This document shows, piece after piece, positions 37,413 through 49,046 of a stretch of DNA of 64,000 nucleotides. Origin of the DNA: Penelope pileata (lineage: Eukaryota; Chordata; Aves; Galliformes; Cracidae); contig WBMW01003926.1 of assembly GCA_013396635.1 (NCBI GenBank), positions 1,072,965 to 1,136,964 of the forward strand, in the 5' to 3' direction. Both the position numbers and the translations under genes were made by a program. The first letter of the stretch is position 1. Each line of letters opens with the position of its first letter. Below the pieces are notes generated by a model. That model did no database searches. It was not told the DNA's origin and was given only the letters and a program-made list of their open reading frames with translations.

Positions 37413-40069
37413 GACAACATTATCACTTAACTATCCACTTTGAGGGCCATGGCGACCATACTTCACTGTGCTTGGGCTTCACTGTGCAAAAATCTGCTGC
37501 AAGGGGGTCGATATGTCTCTGTGTCCCACCTGAGGGCACAGAGCTGTTGATGAAGTGCCTGAGGTCCACCTGCCATCCCCTCACCCCACTTCAGAGCAGC
37601 CTGGGTGGTCACCATATCTCAGCGCGCCTCTCCTCACTGTTCTGCTCCATCCAACTCCTTCCAAGGGGCCACTGAAGCTGAGCAGCATCTCCTCCCCCTC
37701 AGGCCCTGACTCTCCCATATCTCTCCTGATGGAAGCAGAAGATCTGCCTCATCTCTCTGCTCTCACCAGTGGAAGGTTTCTGCACATGGCTCCAAACCCG
37801 GCTTTTGGTCCTTGTTTCAGCATCTTTACCATCGGGCAGGGATTCTCCCCTTCAGTCCTACAAACCAACCAAAAGCAATTTATTTTTAACTACTTGGGTA
37901 TTTTTCTACTTGTGCTCTGCTTGTTTGGACAGTGGCATACTCAACGCATTTGGTTTTCGCTTTTCATCTCTACCTTCCACCTCATGTGTGGCACTTACCA
38001 AACCTGCTTTTTTGCTTATTTAGAGGCTATAGTCCACCCATTAACCCCAGCTAATACCACCATAGAGGCAGAGCAGCAATAATAAGTTAGCAGAACTCTG
38101 TCCTAAAACTTCAATATCAAAAAAAGAACAACAACAAAAAAAAACCTTATGTAGAGTAGCTAATTACGTATCTCAGCACCGTTTCTGACTCCATGGTTTC
38201 CTATGTTTCCCTCTAGCCAACCTCTTTCACATATGCAAAAACACACAGCAGTTCAGCATCAGGAGGCTTTTTGTATGGCATTCCCACAAACCCCCATAGC
38301 CAGCCTCCTGTCTTCCCCATGCACCAGAGCTGTTTGCTCTTCCCTGGGCACACAGCCTGGGGTTTGCCTCCCAGCACACAACCCATTGCAGCAAGGAGCT
38401 GAAATTTGCTGCGTCTGCACATGGAAACAGCCCTGCTATCTGTTACCTGGCAATTCCAGCGGACCATTTTTGGATTATAATTCCATTACCCGTGCTGCTA
38501 CCAATTCTTGCAACCTGCCCCTGCCAAGAAAACTCCAAGAGAAATAAAATCCCTTGAAACCTCTGCTTACAATGCTCCAGCTCAGCGCTTGGCAGCTTCC
38601 TTCTGAAATTAAGTGATTAAAGCAGTGCTAATGAGACATTCATCACCTGCACCTTTACACTTAAATATATGGAACTCTGCATTACAGGTGCATGCAAAGT
38701 CACTTTAATAGACAGCTTTGAAGCACAGTAAAATAAATAAATATATGACTTTCTGGCAAAAAGTTCCCCAAATACTTGAAAATATAACTGAATAAATAAT
38801 TCCTTTTTGGATTGAAATCTGCAGACCTTAGCAGATGTGTCCAAGCTAAACGAAATATCCAGGGAGCTGGATCTCCTTCCTGATGAGAAATAATGAAGAG
38901 CACTGCCCTGGCACGGAGGCAGCCTGGAGGAGCCCACTTGGCCTTTTCCAGCTCCAGCTTCTGTGATAGCTCTGTGTTATCCTTAGGCACTGGCCTGATC
39001 CATCCGTGAAGCTATGGGCTGTGAACTCGGGCTCGGGGGCTGCCAAGCCCACATCCATACTGAAATGGAAGGGTTCAGACGTTGGCCAAGTGAAGGGGAT
39101 TATTGGATGTTTACAATCAAACACGTGCCTGGGTCTGTGCGGGAGTGGAAGCGCCGTGAAGATGGCTGCATGGAAGGAGTGGAAATCCTCTTAGGAAGCG
39201 GTGGCTTTGGAAAGATATAGGGGTCACTTTCAAAAAAAATTTTTTAGTGTTTTCAAAATGCCATCATGGAAGCGTCAGCTTAAATTGTCAGGAAAAATGC
39301 TAAGGTAAATAAAGAAATCACATTCCACAGACCTGCACGGAGGTGGAAAGGGGATAGCTGCAGTGGGGCTCTTATTTTAGGCCGTGCTACAACAGAACGT
39401 GCCATTGTGTTTGCAGGGCAGGGTGTACAATCTGCTTACGGGATTTCCAGCAGTGCTGCTCCGCTCCGCGACCCTTTGCTGCACGGCTGTGGTGAAGGTG
39501 AAGCCCTCAGCAAAACCCTTTCCCTAAACAGCACTGGGAGCAGGAGCAGGTCCTGAGCTTGTAAATATTAACTCCTTTCAAATGACAGATTATTTACTCT
39601 CCACTCTTACAGCCACCCGGGCCAAATGGACGGGATCCAAGTTTGTTAACAATAGCTCTTGGCCAGGACAAGCCGGAGCAAAGGTGAAATCCTGTTTGTC
39701 GTACTCCAGCCCTGAGCCCCATTGACTCGAGCAGCACTGGTGGCTTTGGAGGGTGACAGACTCTGCTGGGGGGACCCAGCCCTGTCTGTAGGATGCTGAG
39801 AGACCTGGGCATGGCATGGGGCTGGTGAAGGCGGGGCAGCAGGACCCCTGCCAGCACGGGTGTACCACCACCCTGCAGTGGGCACTGTGGCATGGGGACA
39901 TGTCTGCATGGGCACATCAATGCACAGAGCAGTGGAGGTGGAAAAGACCATGTCCTGTGAAACAAGGCTCTTTGCTGCCAAGGCAGTACAAGGAGATGAC
40001 TTGCTGTGCACTAGAAGACTGAACAAGTGTCCATTGCCTTGTACAGGGCCTTTCTGCACAGTGTTCTAG
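37413..40069. other. unique non-coding sequence
   Basis: No gene is recognised. The largest frame (37555-38082, plus, 175 codons) has no recognisable domain and competing long frames overlap it in other phases. A/T-rich DNA lies at 38100-38170 and 38640-38830. 39420-39560 has slightly raised CpG. Confidence 0.5.
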
Positions 40070-40159
40070 TGGTTGGCAACCCTGCCCATGGCAAGGGGGT
40101 TGGAACTAGATGATCACTGAGGTCTCTTCCAGCCCAAGCCATTCTATGATTCTATGATT
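40070..40159 (+). mobile_element. CR1 LINE, 3'-end fragment
   Basis: Sense CCATTC-type end: GGTTGGCAACCCTGCCCATG, GCAAGGGGGTTGGAACTAGA, TGATCACTGAGGTCTCTTCC, AGCCCAAGCCATTCTATGAT, TCTATGATT. The terminus carries two ATTCTATG units. The 5' side is truncated at about 40070. Confidence 0.95.
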
Positions 40160-40277
40160 CCCTTTGCTCTCAGCCCATGTCATCACCGTCTCTGGAGGTG
40201 GGGATGGCCCATAGCATCCCCAGAGGGTTGCTGCACTCGTGCAAAAAGACACAAGGGCCCTGGCACATAATTTAGTA

Positions 40278-40394
40278 TGAATAAACATATATATACATAC
40301 ATATGTTTATATATAGGTATATGTGTATGTGTATGCATATGTTTAAATACACGTATATGTTTACATATATGTTTATATATATAAACATATATAC
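40278..40394. repeat. TA/CATATG-rich microsatellite with a 28-bp palindrome
   Basis: About 117 bp made of ATATAT, ACATAC, GTATATG and GTTTATAT units. Within it, 40365-40392 is a perfect palindrome centred on GTTTATATATATAAAC, able to form a hairpin or cruciform with no spacer. The strand-symmetric units explain the simultaneous tyrosine/isoleucine-rich open frames on both strands; these are not genes. Confidence 0.88.
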
Positions 40395-41391
40395 CCACCA
40401 GGAGTTTTGTTCAGCACTGTCACATGGCTCCTGCACTGTTCCACATTGCCTCCTTGCTCCATGCCACCTCCACCTCAACACGTAGCTGTTGCACAGCCCC
40501 ATGAAGACAGAAAGCCAAAAAAAGATTTTAGGGACGTGGAAAGCCCTGGGAGAGACCCAAGCTCCGAGCCACCCTGTTTGAGAGCTCTGCTCTTCTCTCC
40601 TTGTTAACCAACCATGCAACAAGCAGAGGACAACAGCTGCCATTTGACCACAAATCCCCAAATTCATACCAAAAATGAAGCAGAAGGAGGTGGCAGACCA
40701 TCCAGAACAAGGCACCACATGGAGCCACGAGTCACTGCGTCTGGAGAAGGCGAGCATCTCCCAGCGGGAACACGGGACCTCCATGGATCACGGGAGCACA
40801 GGACATTTTCCTGGCTCGGTGTGACAAACCACTCTGACCCATTGGGGCACACGGCGTGCTTTGCCCCGCGTGACCTGCACAGATGGCTCGCAAAGGAAGC
40901 GCTCCCGAAGCCAAGTGGTGCACAGAGCAGTTTAGCCGGGAGCACTCATGTCCAGAGACATTCCTGCACTGATTAGGGAGGCTGAGCGGGAGCCAGGGGT
41001 GGGTCAGCCATCTCCTTCCTCCGGCTGCAGCCTGGATCACACCTCTCAGAGACGCTCGGGTCGGGCACGGGAAGTTCACGGCTGCGAGCTCACCGGCGGG
41101 GAAGGGAATGTGGGGGAAGTTCACTGGGGTTCAGCCAGAGCTGGGTCCGGAACAACAGGTCTGATCAGCAGAGAGGGTTTGCCATGAGACCCGAGCATCC
41201 TCAGCTCTTCTCCGGCCATTGCAGGGTGCTGGGGGCTTTGGGAGCAAAGAGACGGGCTCTGCTCTGGCAAGCTCACAGCATCTTGAGAAAAAGTTGATGC
41301 ACGTCTCACCTTGCTAAAAGGCAAAATGTGAGGGTCAGAGCATGCTGCTCCTCACCCCTTCTGGTGCCTCCATCCAGCCATCCTGCTTCAC
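40395..41391. other. GC-richer non-coding sequence
   Basis: No gene is recognised. 40850-41160 has scattered CpG (CCCCGCG, TCGGGCACGG, CACCGGCGGGG). The largest frame here (40272-40784, minus, 170 codons) starts within the AT microsatellite and is not recognised. Confidence 0.5.
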
Positions 41392-41826
41392 TCACAGAAT
41401 CACAGAATGGCTTGGGTTGGAAGATCACCCAGTTCCAACCTCCCTGCTGTGGGCAGGATTGCCAACCACCAGATCAGATCACCCAGAAACCCATCCAGCC
41501 TGGCCTTGAACACCTCCAGGGATGGGGCACCCACAGCTTCTCTGATCGACCTGTTCCAATGCCTCACTACCCTCTGACTAAAGAATTTCTTCCTAAATTC
41601 AAACCCAAGTCTCTCCTCTTTCAGTTTAAATCCATTCCCCCTTGTCCTATCACTATCTGCCTGTGTGAAATGTCAGTTCCCCTCCTGCCTGTAAGCTTCT
41701 TTCAAGTATTAAAAAGCTGCAATGTGGTTTCCCTGGAGCCTTCTCTTCTCCAAGCTAAACAATCCCAACTCCCTCAGCCTTCCTTCATAGGAGAGGTGCT
41801 CCAGCCCTCTGATCACCTTCATCATC
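41392..41826 (-). mobile_element. CR1 LINE, longest copy (~435 bp)
   Basis: Antisense CCATTC-type end: TCACAGAATCACAGAATGGC, TTGGGTTGGAAGATCACCCA, GCCTTGAACACCTCCAGGGA, CTGTTCCAATGCCTCACTAC, AAAGAATTTCTTCCTAAATT, CCCCCTTGTCCTATCACTAT, GGAGCCTTCTCTTCTCCAAG and TCATAGGAGAGGTGCTCCAG. This covers the 3' UTR and the sequence just upstream but stops before any recognisable reverse transcriptase motif. The 180-codon plus-strand frame at 41328-41870 is antisense CR1 and not a gene. Confidence 0.97.
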
Positions 41827-44800
41827 AACTCAGACAAGTTTGCCACGATGTGCAGTACAGGAAAGACTGAACTCACCTCTCTGATCAAGTTGTGCCATTT
41901 TTGCTCCCAAAGCCAAGGAGGAGAAGGTTACACTTTCCAGGAGGGAGCAAAACCAAGGCAGCAAAATGACAGAAAACAAGAGAAGCGTTACTCAAATTAT
42001 TTCTGCAGCGAGCAGAGGGGCCAGAGCCCAGCAAACAGAGAGATCAGATGACCAGATGGGACAGACCAAGCTGACCACAAAGCCTCTGCCCAATGTTTTT
42101 TGACAACTGTCGGAGCCATATGTTCACAAGAATTTTGGAATAACTGGGAAGGGTGTGTGGGCTTGGAGAGAGATGCATGGCCATGGGAGGACACAGGCTC
42201 TGGGTGCTAGCTGGGTGCCCTCAGTGTGTGGCCCAGAGCTCTACAAGGGGAAAGGAGCTGGTAGATGATTTATCTCACCTCCTTGCTGGGCTGAAACCAG
42301 CTCTTTGCGTGCTTTTCCCAGTGTTTGGTCCGTCACTAATGAGCCATGTGCTGGGGGAATTCTTAGGTCATTTATTTTGCATCATGTCTGCTAGGAGAGG
42401 TAGCGGGACGGTGGCTAATTAGGAAAGCAGACAGATAGCACTGAACAAAGCCAAGGGCAGAGGGACTGTGTCTATGCACACGGAGGACGGGAGCCATCCC
42501 CTCCACCAGCCGCCCCAATGGAGTCCACGTTTGCAACGAGCAGAAGCAGCACATCCCAAGCGGCCCGTCCTGCCCTTTGTGCAACGTCTCCGCAAAAAAA
42601 CACACTTTGCTCATTTATTTTGTCAGCTGCTCTTTTGGTTATTTAGTGCATTCCAAGGAGTGTGAGGAAATGCGACGGATGACGTTCTGCAAAAGCAACG
42701 GCGACAGTTTGCGAGAGCGACTGGCAACAGCGGGTGCTCGGCTAGAGGTGCATGGGGACTTCCAGCCTGCCCAGAGAACCACAGCCCTGGGAACGTGCAG
42801 TTTGTCACCCACTCATGGATGGATGCTGTGCTTCCACGAGGCAAAGTCAGTTCCCTTTGGTGTGTTTGCTACGCAGGAAATTCAAGACCCTTGAGATGGG
42901 ACCCAACCAGCCACAACTGCAAGAAGTGGCTTTGGCCTCTTAGAAGTGGAAAGAATTTAGCTCAATAATACAACTTCCTTCTGACCCAGTCATATCACCA
43001 TTACATCACTGCAACCTTCCCGTCAGGCTGCTTCCCACCCTCTGCTGCCTTTTCATCCACGAATGCTTGCACTAAGGCAGCTTCACTCTGCGAGCTTCAA
43101 ACTGGCCCTGGGCTTTGAGTCCTTCTGCAAGCAGAACAGCACACGTTCCTCAAAGCATAGCTCCTCCCTGTGTGGATTTGCTTTCTCCTGCTCTCACACA
43201 CACAAGAAAATTCTGGTTGCCTCAAAGAGACTAAAAAGCAATTGGACATTACTGCCTTCATGTTATCAGCTGTAAACAGACACAAAAAGGTCACTAAAGG
43301 GAGCTGGGACCAAAGCAGGGATCGTATAAAGCACTTATTCCTTTTGCTGCAGGTAGAAAGCAGAGAGCAGCAAGTCAGCTCCATGAGTGCCATCTTCTCC
43401 AAGGCCAAAACAGCACATTAGCAGCAGTGAGGACCTCACTGTCCCCATGTGTCACTTCATCCTGAAAAGTGCTGCCATCGCCAAAGAGAAATTCTGCAGT
43501 GGGGTTGACGGTGCAATTATCTGGGAATGGGAGATCTCAGGGAGACAGAAACAGGAAAACAGCCAAAAACCCAACAGGGAGGGATCTTCCAGTGCATTTA
43601 CACGGCTGTGCTTGGAGGCAACGAGACTTACCAGGCAGATGGGACCAGCATCCAGGTTAGCAAACGCCACGCGAGCCCACTCCCCACTGATTAACGTAAA
43701 CAGGGCTGTCGGGCACAGCAAGTGCTGCAAGGCTTTGATCAGAGCCAGCTGCATGGCCAGCCTCGCTGTGAGCCCACAGCCCCTGCTCCATCCCAGAACG
43801 AGGGTCTGAAGTGGGCTGGTGCATTGGCTGGGAGGGGAAAGATGTCCACAGGGTTTGCACCTGGCGCGAGCAAGTTTTCTGCTGTGGAAGAAATCATGTG
43901 GGTTATGCCAGGATCTGCCTGGACATAGCTGGGAGGAATCGCCTCCAGATTTTGCTTTCAAAACAGATCCCAAGCGTAAAAAATTGTGTTGAAGTTGGGG
44001 ACTTCTTCGGGGGGATGAGCAAGATAGAGCTCAACAACGGTTTTTCTCCATGGGTAAAGCCATGGAGCTGGGGTGGGAAGTTCCCATCGCCAAGTGGTTC
44101 ACAGCTGTTCCTTTTCCCAGAGAAATGAGCCAGGTTAGTGAGCCAGGGGGAGTGAAGAGACTTTTACAGGCCTGGGTCACCCCAGGGATGTGGTTCACAA
44201 CCCATCCTGCAGACAGCCTCATCGCCCAGGGATGGGTGGGGGCACAGCACGTCTCCCTTTACATCCCCCTGCCCAGGAGCTCAGCCACTGCCCTGCTACA
44301 CGACAGGGACAGAGGGAACAACGTGGCTTCATTTGGTACAGACCTGACCTACGCTGCGCAATTCCTGCAAGCTGGTAGAGGAAAAAAGTGTCCAAGGCTG
44401 GAAAACACCAAGGTTTTCTGTTTGAAAGTAGCAATAACTCAATGAAGTGGTTAGGAGTTTACAAGGGCTTGGAAAAAATTACCTCGTTTTAGTAAGTGTT
44501 AATTATATGACTAATTAAATAGAGGGGAGGTTGAAACACTCTCCTAGTCATAACCTGTGTGCTTCCAGGCCAGTCCTTGCGTGACAGAGAAAACAGGGAA
44601 CGAATCCTGTTTGGCCTTCATGGCAGGAAGTGGCTACTAAACCAGCTCTAACTTCTAATTTATTTATCTGGAAAGCTGTAAGGAACTGTTTTAAAATTCA
44701 CCAACGTTTCTGCTACCTAAAAAAAAAGAAAAGCCACCACCAGCCATTCAGTAAAACACATTTGGAGCAGCCCTAGGTTTAGGAAAGAGATATAAAAGGC

Positions 44801-45986
44801 CACTTTGTTTATGTTTTTCAGCAATGGTATGTTGGCTTCTTTTTTCTAAATGACGGCGAAGAAAAAAAAACATTATGTTCAATCTCTTATCTTCACACAA
44901 AGTGGTTGTAGCTATCATAAAACACACACATTGTGTCATTCCAAAACACAAGCAGGCTCGCAGACAAACATTCTCCAGATTACTTCCCCTCTCACTCTTT
45001 TTTTTTTTTAGTTTTGTTGACATTAATAAAGTTTAGCATATTCAAGCAAGGTGCTTTGTTCCTCCGGTCAGGTCTCAGTCGCATCCTTCTGGGGAAGCAG
45101 AAGGAAACCACAGGGTCACAGCCCACTCCTCAATGCCTGCAGAACCCACTCTGATGCCCAGCACCGCAGCATCCCCCTCTCACTGCTCCCATAGACTTGA
45201 AATGGGAAAAAACAGTGCCCAAAAGTGATGAGCATGGGGCTGTGATGCAGAAATTTGTAAAACTAGCTAACAAATCTCCTCCCATTGGAGAGTTCTTCTC
45301 CGTTCCACAGGAACACACTGAAAACCCTTCAGACCCATATCTTCAGGATTGTACAGTCCCAGGATGCTCTGAGCCTGCTGGGATGCAGGGGGTTGCTGGC
45401 ATTGGACATGTGCTGTCACCTGTCACCCTCTCCCTCCCAGCAGCTTCCACCCACCCCTGCAGGACTGGGCTGGGCAAAAAGCCCCAAGCCAACTCCAACT
45501 GGAGAGCACAGTATTGGGGCAGCCCATCCGAAAATAAACTCTAAATATAACAAAAACACAGAGGAGTGGAAAGCAAACAGCAGCTGAGCAGGTGCATGGT
45601 GCCTTGGTGGGTTCCTTGCTAGGGACAGCTGCAGGCTGATTTGAGCCAAGCTTGGTCCTTCAGTGCCACCAGGGCCATAGGACACGTCTGTTGGCCACCA
45701 AAAGGAGGGACACCGCATTTCCCCAGAGCATCCATTGGCTTCCATCACATTTCTCTCACAGATTACATGCCCCATCACTCTCCTCCATCCCAAATTACCT
45801 CTTGGTGCTGCCAAAGAGCAGTTTGACACAGCCAGCAGTCGCCAAGAGCCACTCTGACTCTGACCACATGCCTCAGTCCCTGTGACAGAGTCGTAGAGGT
45901 GCAGGATTTGTGGAAACAAACTGGTGGAACAGAGAGGGCCAGAGTGTGTCCTGGCTGGTAGTGCCTGGTTGGCATGTACAGCTGGC
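41827..45986. other. unique non-coding sequence
   Basis: No gene or CR1 is recognised over this 4.2 kb. 42300-42740 mixes CpG steps with ATTA/TAATTAG-like cores and is raised as a possible conserved element. A T12 tract lies at 44998-45009. Frames of up to 210 codons (45416-46048, minus) overlap the minisatellite and are treated as spurious. Confidence 0.5.
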
Positions 45987-46232
45987 TGACCACCCAGCAC
46001 ATGCACATCCAGCCAGCCAACCCACCCAACCTGCACATGCACGTTCATCTAACCACCCCAGCCAACCAACACATACACATTCAGCCAGCCAACCCAACCA
46101 GCCAGCACGTGCACATGCACAAACAACACAACCAACTTACACACACACATTCCCAACCAGCAAGCACTTGCACACACACGACCAATAATCACCTGCACGT
46201 GCACAACCAGCCAGCACACACGTGGCCAGCCA
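45987..46232. repeat. degenerate 35-36-bp minisatellite
   Basis: A CACATGCACAT-like core recurs at 45999, 46034, 46070, 46106 and about 46140, giving periods of 35, 36, 36 and 34 bp. Shorter, more decayed units follow near 46171, 46196 and 46215. The spacers are CCAGCCAACCCAACCAGCC-like. The first four units are the most regular. Because 36 is a multiple of three, minus-strand frames across it repeat a glycine/tryptophan/leucine/cysteine-rich 12-residue pattern; this is an artefact of the array. Confidence 0.88.
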
Positions 46233-46920
46233 AGCAGCATCCTCCCAGCCTCTTTTGCATCACGCTGCAGTGGAGCATCATGGCAGAAGACAACCTGGGG
46301 TTGTTGTGACCTTGGGCATTGAGGGCCAAAACGCTTTGGGAAGCAGGACTTGCCTTCACAATGTTTGAAACACTCCACATCACTGCCCTGACAGCGTCTT
46401 CAGGGCTGTGCGTTGCTCTGATAGCTGTGGTGATCCTGGAGGTGTTTCAGCAAGCCATGGGGTCCCTGTGTAGATCCAAACACAGACTGTGAAACCACAG
46501 GTTGCTTGCAGAGAGGTTTCCCCTTCCTGCAGCAATGGGAGCTCAGAGGAGCTGAACCCCACCAGATCTGCACCCACCAGCAGCAGGTTTGGGAAGCTGC
46601 CAGAATCCACCAGCACGAATCAGAAGGGATGTCCCAGGGCCTGGAGTCCTCACCAGGAGGTTCACATCCCCCTGCCCTCATGGTGGTGACAGTGCAGGAG
46701 ACACACGCTGAAGCCACCATGGCTGTGCAGAAGCCACGTCCCCTCCATCCACCCTGCCACCATGCAGACACTGGACCTGCCAGCCCAGACACAAACCCCA
46801 TTTCTCACTGTAAGCTCTCACCGGAGGTCAGCTGCCCCAGAGAGTCAGCCTGGGGGCAAAGGAGGTAAACGGACGACAGGCACCAGAATATCCCAAATAC
46901 AAAAGTTTAGAAGGACCACA
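46233..46920. other. unique non-coding sequence
   Basis: No gene is recognised. Open frames up to 133 codons exist in opposite strands at the same place (46400-46870), without a known family. Confidence 0.5.
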
Positions 46921-47780
46921 CGCTCTAAAAACAAACCCCTCAACTTCAAAACAGCCCGAGCGCACCATTTCAGGGAAATTCCTGAAAGCACTCATCACCG
47001 CTAGCCCCGTAAACGTGATGGCTTTAATGAGCTGCTCCCACCGACGTGCCGAAAACAGAGCCGTGAGCCAGCCCCGGAGCCAGCAGCAAACAAACCCCCG
47101 GCGCACAACGCCAGCGCCGATAACACTTGCACAAGGCACAGACCGGAGGAGCTTTCAGCAGCTAGAACTAATCTATTTCCACCGTTACGCTGCATTGCTC
47201 CAGAGACAAAGTGGGGAATTTTTTTTTTTTTTTTTGCTGCTAATTAACATTTGTTCGCGCACAAAATGCAGAAGCCGGTGCCAAGCGGACATACCTAGAT
47301 ATAGCCTAATATTAGATTTCACAAAAGCATTCATCCTGTCTAAACAAACATCCTCCAGACGATATTAACCTTCAAATCTTTGCCCAAGCAGATGTTTGCC
47401 CTCGTAGGCACGGCTCGGCATCGTTTCCCAGGACGAGGCGAACCCTCCGCATCCATGACCGTCCCTGCACCCCAATTAACCCGGGCATTGACAGGAAAAC
47501 AGGCTGTTGTTTTAGCAAGCTTTGCCTCAAACTTGGTTTCGAATTTAAAGCCGTATCGGTCACTATTTGTCTCTAGCAGGGGCTCGGTGTAAGGTTTCTC
47601 CCCCTGGCTTTATTGCCGTGCAATGTTACTCACTTTTTGTTACAGCCAGAGACAAAGTCCTGCTTTTAACAGCTGAGAAATGTCGCTGGCAGATGATATA
47701 CGAGGGCGATTAACCAACGACGTGGCTCAGGTCTGGTCGGACACGCAAGCGGCTGAAATGGGAAAGCGAGTTTTTTAACA
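46921..47780. other. CpG-rich, CR1-free patch; possible regulatory element
   Basis: By my count 46921-47220 holds 19 CpG in 300 bp at roughly balanced GC, close to the number expected without CpG decay. A second cluster lies at 47398-47480 and a third around 47700-47770. The patch also holds several ATTA-containing cores (CTAATTAAC, GGCGATTAACC) and a T17 tract at 47219-47235. No start codon context, TATA box or coding exon can be tied to it. It could be an unmethylated enhancer or the promoter of an unseen transcript. Confidence 0.35.
47219..47235. repeat. T17 tract
   Basis: A pure T17 run inside the CpG-rich patch. No retrocopy is recognised on the minus strand. Confidence 0.8.
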
Positions 47781-48910
47781 ATTTGTTATACACAGTAGCA
47801 AGAAAAACAGGAAGTAGGTGTTTATTAGCAGTTTCCAAATATACCAGCCAAAATAAAACTCCCCGTGCAGTCAGAGGTATTCAAAATACAGCGACGACCA
47901 GAATTCCTCAGATTATAAAAGGGTAATTAATCACAAACAGCGTTCACAGACCAGTGGTTTGGAAACTTCCTTTTTATTGAAGATCTGGATCAAGAGCAAA
48001 CTTCAAAGCAAAACTAATTGATCTGAGATTCATTGCGTCTGGTCGATAAAGCAAAAAAATAAAATATCGTTCCAGCGAAGCCAGACCTACGGTTGACATT
48101 CATTATGCCCTGACAGCCCATAAAGCACATTAAAAAGCCATTTTTCAACGGATGCTATAGCTCTGACCTATTTCAACATAAAAGCTGCTCAGACACGAGA
48201 GGCTGGTGCTTCCTCGCAGTCACTGTGCTGCACCCCAGAGCCAGCCGTGTTATTCCAGGCTTGTTTCTCAGGAATGCGAGCATATCTTGGAGGCTGATTC
48301 ATAAAAGGAAGAGAGCAGCCCACTCCTGGGCCAGGCTCACATGCTTTATTCAGAAGTGAAATTTCCGAATTTTGTTTGGCTTCAGCCAACCTGTTAACTC
48401 CAGTAGAGCCGAGCAAGGGGCTGTAGCAGGCACCAAATGAGCTCTTTCTCTCCTTCCTCTTCTGAAATTGCCTGAAAGCAACACTATTTCTCCCAGGGAT
48501 TGCATACAAGCACATCCCAGCCAGGGGATGACCCATTCACTGTCAACGATTGTTGCCAGATTGGGGATTTAACCTTTGCCATTTGTCACGGGAGCGGAGC
48601 TGCACCCCTTGGAGGACCCCAATGTCCTCCAAGGATATTGTTGGAGTGTACCCCAGTGGTACACTCACAACACAAACCATAGCCACTCTCTGAACCCACA
48701 GCCACTCTCTGAACCCACAGACCCTTTGCTCCCACTGCTATTGCTGCTCTCCTGGCACCTTCCATGCCCCTTGCCCACCTCAGTGCTGCTGGGGACCATC
48801 CTGGGGCCGGTCCCCATGTAGGGTCCTGCCATCCTACATCATGGACACACCAGGGGTGGCTGAGTTTTTGGGGTGAGGAACCCAGCTTTTGGTGAGGGTC
48901 ATTTTTACAG
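47781..48910. other. unique non-coding sequence
   Basis: No gene is recognised. 47781-48170 is AT-rich. 48681-48718 holds a 19-bp duplication, listed separately. Frames are at or below 115 codons. Confidence 0.5.
48681..48718. repeat. 19-bp exact tandem duplication
   Basis: AGCCACTCTCTGAACCCAC occurs at 48681 and again at 48700, with no mismatch. Exact identity suggests a recent slippage event. Confidence 0.9.
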
Positions 48911-49046
48911 CATGGCATTCAAAGCCAGGCTGGATGGGGCTTTGGGCAGCCTGGTCTAGTGAGCATTGTCCTTGCCCATGGCAGGGGGGTTGGAACAAGA
49001 TGATCTCTAAGGTCCCTTCCAACCTGAACCATTCTATGATTCTATG
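48911..49046 (+). mobile_element. CR1 LINE, 3' fragment
   Basis: Sense CCATTC-type end: CATTCAAAGCCAGGCTGGAT, GGGGCTTTGGGCAGCCTGGT, CCTTGCCCATGGCAGGGGGG, TTGGAACAAGATGATCTCTA, AGGTCCCTTCCAACCTGAAC, CATTCTATGATTCTATG. About 135 bp; two terminal repeat units. Confidence 0.96.

Noticed and set aside
37555..38082. 175-codon plus-strand frame with hydrophobic segments
   Set aside because: Hydrophobic runs come from T-rich DNA; other long frames overlap it and no family is recognised.
40272..40784. 170-codon minus-strand frame with a Y/I/H-rich tail
   Set aside because: The tail is the TA/CATATG microsatellite, which is open on both strands; the rest is not recognised.
41328..41870. 180-codon plus-strand frame
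   Set aside because: Almost entirely the reverse complement of a CR1 3' region.
45416..46048. 210-codon minus-strand frame
   Set aside because: Its first part runs through the 35-36-bp minisatellite; the rest matches nothing known.
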